Assembly: GCA_003024985.2 (NCBI GenBank)
Contig: PXIH01S0000727.1
Reading direction: 5' to 3' (one strand)
From: Euperipatoides rowelli
Taxonomy: Eukaryota > Onychophora > Udeonychophora > Euonychophora > Peripatopsidae
Length of the DNA stretch: 12,446 nt
Below, piece by piece: positions 1-8,326 of the stretch (the first letter of the stretch is position 1; every line of letters starts with the position of its first letter). Below the pieces are notes generated by a model, which saw nothing but the letters and a program-made list of their open reading frames with translations, made no database searches and was not told the DNA's origin. The position numbers and the translations under genes are program-made.

Positions 1-70
1 TTCACATTATTCTTATTCTTATTAACATTATTATAATTATTCTTATTAACATTCTTCTTCTTATTAACAT
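1..70. repeat. Degenerate simple repeat (TTATTAACATT / TTCTTA)
   Basis: The words TTATTAACAT and TTATTCTTATT recur several times in the first 70 bases, giving an impure microsatellite-like tract. It may continue to the left of the window. Confidence 0.6.
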
Positions 71-797
71 AAAGTGTTCAAGATTAGAATAATTATCTTT
101 AGTTTTATTTGGTACCATTTATTTATATTTAATAAATATATTAAAAAATTGACATCAACATTTGTTTTAATTTTGGCACAATGGATAAATCCTATTTTCC
201 ATCCCTGGTCTATTCCTTTTCCCACAAAATATTGAAATTAACTCTGCTCTAATCAATATCCTAAAATATACAATTGAGTTTACATCTTCCTCCTTATATG
301 AAAAAGGCAAATCAGTGCACTATTATGGCTTTTTAATTAATTTAAAATATTTAATTTATTATTTTGCTACTAAAAGTTTAATATGTGCATTACATTTTTA
401 ATAAATGCATGAGACACTACATAATTTATAAGAAATATCCAATCTCCAAAGTTGAATAAAAATAGAATTTTCAATTAAATTCTGTTAACATTATTTCCTG
501 AAGTATAAGTTAAAATATAAATTATATTCTAAGAGAAATCTAATTATGTTTGAAAAATTACTTTTAAAAGCAATTTTAATACTAGACAAAAATAATGAGT
601 TAACACTTTAACAGAGCAACATGTTTGTATTTCAAGGTAAATGGTTGAACTCTGTTCTAACCTCTCCCATTTTATTTATCATAATGTTCATAAAGTCTAA
701 ACCTCATGATCAAAAATCATTTAAAAAAATCTTATAGGTAGAAATGAACAGGTAGTGGAAAAATTTAGGTAAGTTTTTATTACAACTTTTATTACAC
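1..797. other. AT-rich noncoding stretch left of the LINE
   Basis: No gene, RNA or element boundary is recognisable. The first ~70 bases are a degenerate TTATTAACATT-type simple repeat. A short patch at about 160-260 is less AT-rich and open on the minus strand for roughly 30 codons, but it has no convincing exon signals. The stretch ends at the left copy of the LINE target-site duplication. Confidence 0.6.
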
Positions 798-812
798 TTG
801 CACCTGATTATT
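798..812. repeat. LINE target-site duplication, left copy
   Basis: TTGCACCTGATTATT is identical at 798-812 and 5875-5889. The left copy runs straight into a T-run, which is the poly(A) tail of a minus-strand element. The right copy abuts the element's 5' end. A perfect 15-bp match placed like this is the signature of target-primed reverse transcription. Confidence 0.9.
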
Positions 813-979
813 TTTTTTTAAATTTTATTAAAAAAGAAAAACTAGACACACTAAAAAATATTTACAATTTTAAAACCTTCAACCTTAACTTATGGTTGAG
901 CTTACTATAATAAAATATAGCAAAACATCAAACTAAATGCCCATACAAGAACCTCAGAGTTCATAAACCAACCCACCCC

Positions 980-3900
980 TTATGTCAGGACATCCTTGTC
1001 CCAAACCCCTTCAAATACTTCCTCTGACAAAGCAAACAAGTCCTTCTTATATTCAAAATGGATAAATTTAAGAAAGTTCAGAAAATAGTCCTTCTTCAGA
1101 TCTTGAAACACAATTTGACATCTAACTTTCCAAATAGCATAAAAAATAACATATTAATTTGCAAACTCTAGTATTAACATCTCCAAAATATCTGCTTTCC
1201 CATAAATTCCACAGTTTATATTTCATCCACACCTTCTCTGTGACACTTGAGATGAACTCACTCACCATCGCACATTCCCAAAAAAGATGATCCACATCCT
1301 CCCCTTGTCGGCACCCCAGAGGGAAGTCTACATTATACATTCTAATAATACTAATTTTGTAAAGGCGCTCCTTGACAGGAAGAATTCCAAGTGCCAGTTT
1401 TATCACAAAGTTTTCCAAAGAACCTTCAACTTGAGTGCCAATCATCATCTTCAAATTTACCTTACCATTTCTATAAACCAGAACCCTATTAGGAGCATGT
1501 ATAGTAGCCCTTGCAACCATCCTATAACAGGTTTTCGATTCAGTCCCACAAATATCACCAACCTCTGCAAAATTTTTAATCCATACTGCCAACAAATGGT
1601 TACCAACTTTGCCCTTAAACCAAAGCATTTTCCTCAATCTGACATCAGTATAAATTTGTGAATACACAAAGTTAAACATCACCACTCTATTCATAATTCC
1701 CAAGTCTATTAGCCCAATCCACCACTAGTGATTTTCATGATAACCTTTGAGTGAGCTAACTGTGTAAACTTCTCAAAAATGCAGGACTGAGTAATTGAAT
1801 TAAATTTCTTTAGCATCTTTTTGCTCAACATTACAAAAGGCAGGTAGTATACAAACTTTGGAATTATCAATGTGTTGATCAGCCTGAATCTTTCTCTCCA
1901 ACCTTTACAACTAGAAAATATCTTCCTTGCAATGGTTTCAACTTCATCTATTTTCTTAGTAATCACCTTAGACAGAATAACACCTTTATCATCCAAAGGA
2001 AAAGGGATCCCTAAAACAATACTATGGATTTCTTTCATGTCCCTGTATACCATTGCGCTATCTCGATTAATACCCAAACATAGGATTTGGAAAAGTTCAT
2101 TTTAGTGCCAGTAAAGTCCAAAAATAACAATAGATCCTTGTGCACCTTATTGAGCTGACTCTCATTTGTAACCATCACATTGATATCATCTATGTAGGAC
2201 ACAATACTAATTCTAATAATTTGTTCATGATCCAAACTCCACTCGTACAGTACATTAACAGATAATAAAGATTCATTAAATAGATAGCATATAGTACAGA
2301 TGACAAAGGTGAACCTTGAAGTATCCCATCTTTCATCAAATCAAAATGAGAATATTTTTTATTATAGTAAAAGCTATCATCTAGTTTTCGGTAGAGTCAT
2401 AATTAACTTTGTAGTCTTGTTAGCCCTAATATACTTAAACAAAAAAAATTCCAAATAATCAAGATTCACATTTGTAAAATCATTCTCCATATCAACTTTC
2501 ACAATAAAAGTGTTGTTTCTATCCTTTTTGTTTCTCAAACTAAATACAGCATGTAACATAATTAAGGCCCCGGAAATCGATCTGCCTTTGACTCCATATA
2601 CTTCAACTGGTAAGATCTCATTCATTACCGGAACTATCACCTTAGCAAAATCTTTTGAAGAATTTTGACATCTGAATTCATAAGTGAAATTGGCCTTATT
2701 CCAGTGACATCTGTTAAGTTTTCACACAATCCCTTGTATTTTGGGATAATTTTAATAAACACTCCGTTAAATTGCACTAGCACTTGCCCATCAACCCCAT
2801 CTTGCAATAACAAGTTTAAAACATCTAACAGCGTCTTTCTAACTTTGAGATCTAACAATCTATACATTGGTACCCCAGACCATCTGGATCTAGAGCAACT
2901 TCTGCTTTCACATCTTTAATTACACGCAGCAGTTCACCCATCGTTATTTCAAAATCCATTAAACTTAGATCACCTCTAGAGTTCATAGAATTTTTTGATT
3001 TATAAAACTTGAAAATTCCTCTACTTCCCATTATCTCTTATGTACTTTTGTTTTTCTTTTTCTCAAAGGTTTCCTGTATCCCCTTCAAAAAGAAACATTG
3101 CGCCTTCATAATTATGTCTATATCTTTTTCATAAATTTCATAATTCACTCTCAAACAATGAACATTACTTACAGCTTTCCTTTTTTTCAAACATGAAATA
3201 AGCTTCCATTTGGATGCTTGATTTGAAACATATTCCTGCACTTTAAACGGAGATACTTCACATCCATACTAATCAAATACCCATTTCTGTATTTCAATTT
3301 AAGTATTCTATCTTCAGAGTCATAACTAAAAATTGAGCAAACTATTAATTCCAATGTCATTATTATCTATTTCTTTTTTAATACCTCTCTTACTGTTAAT
3401 ATTTTTATTCACAATAAATTCATAGACTACTCTTTTATATAACAACCACTTTACCCACATATTACCTCGCTCAATTCCATCTAATTTCCCAACTTCCTTC
3501 AATCCTGAAACTCTGTCATTGCAGCTGCATCCCATGAAGGAGTCATTCCCATTCTATTATATTTACTATAATTATTACATTGGTTACAAGTTGGCATTAA
3601 CATCAAATGGTCAGAAAAAGGCATGAAGCCATATTTCAGGTCATATGCACACTCAAAATTCTTCGACACTAGTATTCTATCCAACCTGTTAGCGCTTCTG
3701 CCATCTCTCCTAGTACTTATTAACAGGCCTCGATAAATCCACTCGCCTACTAGCCTGTGGCTAGTTGAAATATTTCCCTGGCTAGTGGAAAATTTACATC
3801 CAAAATAACAACTTGCCTTTTCTTGAAACCAACTATTATGCTATTATTTTTTTAATTAACTTAGCTGGAAGGCAGAACTAATTTAAAATTTATTCAAAAT

Positions 3901-4641
3901 AATTTATTCGAACCTTCATAAGTAATGACAAATTTGCCATTAGATTACACAAAAATGATCATTATAGTGTCAAAAAAATGCTCACTTCCCCACTGTTTTT
4001 GTTATTGGACCCCTGGTCGTCAGTCGCCCCATTCTCTCTGGCTAGTAGAACATTTACCTGGCTGGTAGCAATTATCTGGATTTGTCTACCCCTGCTTATT
4101 AACCCCATGTTTCTATGGAAGGCAATATCCATTAAAAAAAGGTTTCCATAAATCTCACCTGTTTCAGTTCTTTACTCGAACTGTTGATATTAAAATCCCC
4201 GAGGACAAACACACTATCTGTTATTTCCCTCAACTCATTCGATAAAACAATATAAAAATCATCCCTTAAAGACATGAGAATAGGTGCATGTACATTGTAC
4301 AACTTTACTGATCCCATTCCTATGGCCAATTCAATCTACATAATATCAGTTATAATTTTAACATTTTTCACCTTATTTAGTTGCTGCTTATGAATCAAAA
4401 TTGCCAATCCTTGTCTACAATTATTTTGGTGGTGCTCAAAAATCTCATAACTATTTCTAATAACGTTCCACACATTATCATCTTATTTTTTCCTACGTGT
4501 TTCTTGGATAAAAATTATTTTTGGAAATAACTTAGTAACATACTTGAGAATAATTCTGGCAGAGTTATTTAAATTCAATGACCTGACATTAACTGAAAAA
4601 ATTGAAAAGTTCTGTAATTCCGCCAATTTGTAATTTAACGT
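980..4641 (-). pseudogene. LINE ORF2 (AP endonuclease - reverse transcriptase), broken
   Basis: ORF2 supplies the nick and the reverse transcription for target-primed integration. Residual length is about 3.28 kb without the nested insertion, close to the usual ORF2 of the group. N-terminal endonuclease: SVNVRSLN (about 4590), FIQETR (Glu at 4503-4501), VLGDFN (about 4203-4189) and PFSDH (His codon at 3609-3607), so the key acidic, Asn and His residues remain. RT: GIRPISLMNSDVKIL (about 2700), VKVDMENDF with the motif-A Asp at 2493-2491, LQGSPLS (about 2310) and YIDD (2196-2185), so the catalytic Asp triad remains. The thumb follows (NTLIIPKFVYYLP). The C-terminal motif is CRQGEDVDHLFWEC at about 1313-1272, but Pro sits where the first Cys is expected. 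A frameshift near 1140 leads into the last reading, which ends at TAA 982-980. Several stops and frameshifts and one hAT insertion interrupt it. No clear ATG opens ORF2. Confidence 0.92.
3724..4094. mobile_element. Nonautonomous hAT-like DNA element (MITE) inside the LINE endonuclease
   Basis: A 371-bp insertion that interrupts the endonuclease reading between MDIAFHRNMGLI and STRRDGRSANRLDRIL. It is flanked by a perfect 8-bp direct repeat, CTTATTAA (3716-3723 and 4095-4102). Ends are imperfect inverted repeats: CAGGCCTCGATAAATCCA on the left and CAGGGGTAGACAAATCCA on the right (read on the other strand). An 8-bp TSD with CAGG termini is typical of the hAT superfamily. It has no coding capacity. 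Near both ends lies a ~40-bp direct repeat with two GGCTAGT/GGCTGGT motifs about 20 bp apart (about 3757-3797 and 4038-4077), possibly transposase-binding sites. Confidence 0.88.
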
Positions 4642-5863
4642 TTAGGAAGACCCACCACTATTAACTTTACCTTTACTCTCAATATTAGCACCTTAGAGAC
4701 ATTCTTACCGACTGCATTGTCAGCTTTTTCTTCTTCTTGAACATCTGCTGCTTTCAATTTCTTTCTTTTGCTACGACGAAAGACTTGTATAAACAGCTCC
4801 AACGATCGGGAATATTCTTGCTGAGTGACAATTGCAGGGTCAATATCTAGCATCTCCTCATCCCAAGAGGAAACAGGTGATGCTAGCTTTTCCATCTGCT
4901 GCCATCTCCTGTTGTAAACATTCTGTACTCTGAGCACTATTCACATTTACCTTTGGCGTGCTTTCCATTTCGTGGTTTTTAACTTATACATCGTGCTTAT
5001 CTACACCATTATCTTCAATTTTTTTCCATCAAGATACTAGAATATAACATTTTCCCTTTATCTTTCACAGAACACCCCTCATGTTCCCCTTCATACCATC
5101 GTTGACAATATTTACATTTTTTACTTACACATTCATTAGACTTGTGATCTACGCCTCCGACAGGTAAGGCAGATAGACTCTCTTCCTTTTAGAGTCACTA
5201 ATCCAGGTATCCCACCAATAGTCATCATATTCGGAATAGCTCCAACTTGAACTCCCAATTTAAGCAGAGCTTTAATCGTAATCATACTAGATTTAAAATT
5301 TATATCCTCAGATACCTTAAAGGCGTTATTCTCAAACTTTAAGATTTTAATTTAAGCACTTAGGTCTTCCTTAACTTTCATTTTATCTTCATCAGCAGGG
5401 TATTAGTGTACCCTGATGTCAATGGTTTGGCTCAATCACCAATGATAATGGGGACCACATAACAATCCCCAAAGCACCTAAACAAATTCTGAGCCTCCAA
5501 TTTAATTTCAGCATTTATAAAATCTACTCCCAAATAGCTTGCATTCCACGGAAAATATATGCTTTCAATAACTTCTTTGCCCATTATTTTAACGAGCTCC
5601 AAGATAATTTGAACTGAATTTACTTGCGTATCACCCTGCTCACTGAAAACAGTGAATATGAAATGTTTCTGTGACAAGACAGGTTGCATCTCCTTATGCC
5701 AATATTTAAGACTTTTGAATAACTTTATATACTTTCCGAATTATTTTCAGTAGCCACTATAACAGAATCAAATTCTGACATAATTATTATTTTGCAGTCT
5801 AACAAACCATTCCAAAACACTTACTTGATTAGAGCCAGAAAAAGGTTGGCTTACGTCCATCAT
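4642..5863 (-). pseudogene. LINE ORF1 (gag-like nucleic-acid-binding protein), broken
   Basis: ORF1 of the LINE, expected to encode an RNA-binding protein that coats the element's transcript. The first ATG is at 5863, 11 nt from the element's 5' end, and the reading starts MMDVSQPFSG. A frameshift near 5770 moves the coding signal to another frame. The clearest N-terminal piece is read from 5689 down to 5432. Further along is a CCHC knuckle split by one extra base: CLTC at 5171-5160, then, in the next frame, GGVDHKSNEC at 5158-5129. Restoring that base gives C-X2-C-X4-H-X4-C. A second Cys/His cluster (CKYCQRWYEGEHEGC) follows at once. A charged, Lys/Glu-rich C-terminus is read from about 4937 and probably ends at the TAA at 4644-4642. 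The order of fold then knuckles matches gag-like ORF1 proteins of L1/Tx1-type LINEs. Confidence 0.8.
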
Positions 5864-5874
5864 CTTTACCGGAA

Positions 5875-5889
5875 TTGCACCTGATTATT
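5875..5889. repeat. LINE target-site duplication, right copy
   Basis: TTGCACCTGATTATT, identical to 798-812. It adjoins the LINE's 5' terminal bases, which read TTCCGGTAAAG then ATG on the minus strand. Confidence 0.9.
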
Positions 5890-6251
5890 GTCATTGACCC
5901 TGTAGCAGAACTAGTCAATAGTGAATTTTTCACAATGCGTTATCCTGATTTTAATGTCATATCAGCTGCGGGAAAAATATCTAGAGGAATTATAATTGGT
6001 TATTGTTGTGTTGGACCATCCTATCCACAGTGGTGTCACTAGAGTTGGTGTCACCAAGTGCGATAAGCCGATAACTCATGGTGTCACACCTCCCCCCACC
6101 ATGGACCTCATCCAGTGGCATATCATGAAGTTTTCATACCCAGGTCACCTTATTTATATTTTTGTTGCAGATATTTTGCTAAGCTTTTTTTTTTTTTACT
6201 GTTATGATTTTAAAACTTTAAATTTCACTTTAATTTTACACTGGTGCTATT

Positions 6252-6607
6252 TTTTTTAAAAATATATTTATTTACACTATATACATAATTATATGACAGA
6301 CAATCTTCTGTACAGGATACAACAGTGATGCTAGGAAGCTTCTTTCTTTTTTTTTTAAAGATATCCGTCATCCATCTCAAAATCCATTTTCCTTTTCCAT
6401 TGCGCCATTAATCCATTTATCTATCAAATTAGAAACTATTAATACATTTATAACCTATTAAATTACCCGGTGCTTCCAAACGATGAAAGAAAATTCATCA
6501 AGTTATTTAACACCGGAGCTGCTCGGGAATCGAACCTACGACCCCCTTATATGGACAAGCTACGGTTGCAGCAGTAACATAAACCGCTGGACCACCGGAA
6601 CTGTACA
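6252..6607 (-). mobile_element. tRNA-derived SINE, full copy, nested in the second hAT element
   Basis: A 356-bp minus-strand SINE with a perfect 16-bp TSD TTACACTGGTGCTATT (6236-6251 and 6608-6623). The tRNA-like head has an A box TGGTCCAGCGG (6594-6584) and a B box GGTTCGATTCC (6536-6526), which would form an internal Pol III promoter. The body carries GATGAATTTTCTTTC (about 6499-6485). The 3' part includes CATCACTGTTGTATCCTGTA and GTGTAAATAAATATA, and ends in an A-run. Core and tail match the SINE at 7849-8237, so the two belong to one family. It inserted after the hAT element. Confidence 0.92.
6526..6594 (-). promoter_or_regulatory. Internal Pol III promoter (A and B boxes) of the nested SINE
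   Basis: TGGTCCAGCGG resembles the A-box consensus TRGYNNARNNG, and GGTTCGATTCC is an exact fit to the B box GGTTCRANYCC. The spacing is tRNA-like. Activity is inferred only from the motifs. Confidence 0.7.
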
Positions 6608-6872
6608 TTACACTGGTGCTATTGTATGACCTATTCAGTACCACAGGGGAAAATTAATGAAATAAACTAATGACATTACAGGAGCAGAGGAGTTTATTTG
6701 CACCACATCCTCCACCAAAAAAAAAAAAATTAAAAGAAATTTTTTTTTGGGGGGTGGCACCTTTTCCTATGGTGGCACCTGGTGAAGGCCGCAACCCACA
6801 CACTTCCCTTGGGATGCCACTGCCTATCCAATCCATCTGTTAGCAATGTGGAATTAAAAACATCTCAAACAG

Positions 6873-6954
6873 TTAATCCCCAATCTGGTGGTCTACCTTA
6901 AAAATTACCCAATGTTTGAATTTATTGAAATCACATGACACAATGAATCTTTTT
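6873..6954 (-). CDS. Candidate terminal coding exon of an unrecognised host gene
   Basis: On the minus strand a T-rich tract followed by GCAG (acceptor AG at 6956-6955) opens an exon of 82 nt ending at TAA 6875-6873. One leading base completes the split codon left by the exon at 8327-8490 (GT plus A gives Val), and the frame then reads 26 codons without a stop: KRFIVSCDFNKFKHWVIFK, then VDHQIGD. This phase match is the main support. The exon could instead end at AAG|GTAGAC, a weaker donor near 6897, and continue elsewhere. The product is not recognised. The match could be chance, since one acceptor and a short open frame are easy to find in AT-rich DNA. Confidence 0.33.
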
Positions 6955-7212
6955 CTGCAAAAAAAAAGCCATTTTGTGTTCTAGTGATTGCAGCACCATC
7001 TATTGGGTATAAATGTAGGTGAACCATTCACTGAAATTTCTAATATTGATTAATTTCATTTATTTCTATATTAAGAGTAGAAAAGTCTATATTGGTAAAG
7101 TTTTCTTCTCCACCTCAATCAATCATCCTAGCATAATAATGTTTGATTTACTTAAAATGTATCACCTAAAAAAAATTGTTAGTTTATATTAATATTTAGC
7201 CTTTTTTTTTTT
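6955..7212. other. Noncoding stretch, no clear element
   Basis: AT-rich sequence. It includes GCAGCACCATCTATTGGG at about 6990, a word of the sort often seen in dispersed repeats, but no boundaries or TSD could be set. T-runs near 7200 precede the tRNA-like fragment that follows. Confidence 0.4.
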
Positions 7213-7312
7213 TGGCCTTCGGGCCTAGTCGAGCGGTCACAGTTAGATTTCTCGGCGACAGAGGAGTAAGTCGGTTCCTGGTTCGAATCCGGAAAAAGCT
7301 ACTGTCGGATTT
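7213..7312 (+). mobile_element. tRNA-like SINE head fragment
   Basis: An A-box-like TAGTCGAGCGG (7226-7236) and a perfect B box GGTTCGAATCC (7280-7290) sit at tRNA spacing, and a short body then runs into T- and A-rich DNA. The T-arm pairs only partly, and no acceptor stem closes the fold, so this is a SINE head rather than a tRNA gene. No TSD was found. The head differs from those of the other SINEs here. Confidence 0.65.
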
Positions 7313-7833
7313 TTTTAAAAACCAAAATATATATATAGTCATTTTTTTTTCAGTTAATTTACACTTAATAATATATAAAGACAATTAAAAAGTGTACCGG
7401 TCTAGAATCTATGTAAATAACGTGTCCTCCAGTTTTACTGGATGAAACGTCACTATGATGTACCTATGCGATTGTTGAAGATAAATCTTTTATACTCCCT
7501 TTAAAGCTAGTCTCCATTTATTATCTTTAAAACTATTTTTTTTTTACAATTCAAATGCCAAAGAACTTTGCAGTATATAGTTGTTGTAATCAGTACCAGA
7601 CATAATCAAATGGTATTAAGATTCCACTATTTTCCAAATTCATAACTTGTGATCCAATTTACATAAAATTTAATATACAGAACCAATCATATTTATCTAA
7701 TAAACTCTCTTATAATCTTTTAATTAACTCATGTTCGAGCCAGAAAATTGTTGTAAGATATTTTGATCCATACTATATACTCTCACGTGTTGAGGTGTTT
7801 ATAACCTACTGGTACTTGTGTTGTGTAGAAAAC
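7313..7833. other. AT-rich noncoding stretch
   Basis: Contains an (AT)n-like patch near 7328 and several T-runs. A less AT-rich patch at about 7391-7485, including CCAGTTTTACTGG, is unexplained. No exon with matching splice signals was found. Confidence 0.4.
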
Positions 7834-7848
7834 AAAAAACCTCGTTCT
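7834..7848. repeat. SINE target-site duplication, left copy
   Basis: AAAAAACCTCGTTCT occurs at 7834-7848 and again at 8238-8252, on either side of the SINE. The nine unique bases CCTCGTTCT are the informative part. Confidence 0.82.
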
Positions 7849-7992
7849 TGGTTAAGACTGCTGCTGGATTGTGGAGCTGTGCATATAAGGGGATCAGGTT
7901 CGATCCCCGGGCAGCTCCAGTGGTTAAGGCTGCTGCTGGATTGTGGAGCTGTGCATATAAGGGGATCAGGTTCGATCCCCAGGCAGCCCCGG
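7849..7992 (+). repeat. Two tandem 72-bp tRNA-like units, each with A and B boxes
   Basis: Units at 7849-7920 and 7921-7992 differ at only about four of 72 positions. Each has an A-box-like TGGTTAAGRCTG at its start (7849, 7921) and a B box GGTTCGATCCC (7897-7907, 7969-7979). The period equals a tRNA length, so the element has two potential Pol III promoters. The high identity points to a recent duplication of the head. Confidence 0.9.
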
Positions 7993-8237
7993 AGCTGAGG
8001 GATGATGGAATTTTCTTTCGTAGTCGTACGGCTCCGGGGATTAATACTAATNCTTTNGATTCTAATTGTAGATTTTTCTGATGCAAAATGGATTAATGGC
8101 ACATGGTTAACGGTAACGGACTTGGCATCATTGTTATATGCGGTATAGAAGAATGTTATCATATACATTGTAAATAAAGAAATTAAGAAAAAAATATGGA
8201 TTGCCTTAACCGTTAGGTGGGCGTTTTTTTTTTTAAA
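7849..8237 (+). mobile_element. tRNA-derived SINE with a tandem double head
   Basis: A plus-strand SINE of 389 bp between copies of AAAAAACCTCGTTCT. It starts with two tandem 72-bp tRNA-like units. After the second unit comes a body with GATGGAATTTTCTTTC (about 8004), then GGCATCATTGTTATATG and CATTGTAAATAAAG, and a 3' end CCTTAACCGTTAGGTGGGC followed by a T-run and A-run. Body and tail match the nested SINE at 6252-6607. The 3'-terminal CCTTAACCGTTAGGTGGG also matches the repeat at the right edge of the window. Overlapping open frames in both directions across the heads are by-products of the 72-bp (24-codon) repeat. Two N bases lie in the body. Confidence 0.9.
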
Positions 8238-8326
8238 AAAAAACCTCGTTCTGATTCAAATCAAAAAAAATTAACCAATTCTTAAAGAATTAACAATAAA
8301 AGATTTTTTTTTTAAATTATACTTAC

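Larger units (their letters stand above)
813..5874 (-). mobile_element. Near-full-length, decayed L1/Tx1-like non-LTR retrotransposon (LINE)
   Basis: A minus-strand LINE of 5062 bp (about 4.68 kb without the nested hAT insertion), bounded by a perfect 15-bp TSD. In transcription order it has an 11-nt leader, ORF1 with a CCHC-like knuckle, ORF2 with AP endonuclease, reverse transcriptase and a C-terminal Cys/His motif, a ~165-nt 3' UTR and a poly(A) tail at about 811-819. I see no RNase H between the RT and the C-terminal motif. That layout plus the poly(A) tail fits the L1/Tx1 branch of the APE-type LINEs; the finer clade is an inference. Both ORFs carry many frameshifts and stops, so this copy cannot move by itself. 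The coding remnants are decayed, so no gene here should be taken as functional. Confidence 0.93.
6028..6822. mobile_element. Second nonautonomous hAT-like DNA element, split by a SINE
   Basis: Flanked by a perfect 8-bp direct repeat CCTATCCA (6020-6027 and 6823-6830). The termini are inverted: CAGTGGTGTCACTAGAG on the left and CAGTGGCATCCCAAGG on the right (other strand), matching best over the first dozen bases. CAGTGG ends plus an 8-bp TSD fit hAT. Near both ends is a near-palindromic motif GGTGNCACC: left at about 6032, 6047 and 6080, right at 6753 and 6771. The element spans 795 bp, or about 423 bp once the inner SINE and one copy of its TSD are removed. It encodes no transposase. The weak open frames across it, including one on the plus strand at 5996-6259, are incidental. 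Confidence 0.88.

Noticed and set aside
150-260. Short minus-strand open stretch after a TTTTAG, and a short plus-strand ORF
   Set aside because: Both are about 20-35 codons, both strands are open, and neither has a convincing splice or start context.
1287-1661. Plus-strand open frame of 124 codons, and similar plus-strand frames at 1872 and 2665
   Set aside because: They are antisense shadows of the LINE ORF2, whose minus-strand reading has clear RT and C-terminal motifs.
5996-6259. Plus-strand open frame of 87 codons
   Set aside because: It lies across the left end of a hAT-like element and its TSD, and its C-terminus is a T-rich tract.
7213-7300. Possible genuine tRNA gene
   Set aside because: The A and B boxes are good, but no closed acceptor stem is seen and the T-arm pairs only partly. 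The same holds for the other tRNA-like heads.
7795-8168. Overlapping open frames on both strands
   Set aside because: The 72-bp tRNA-like repeat is a multiple of three and stop-poor, so it opens several frames at once; two of them also run through N bases. This is SINE, not protein.
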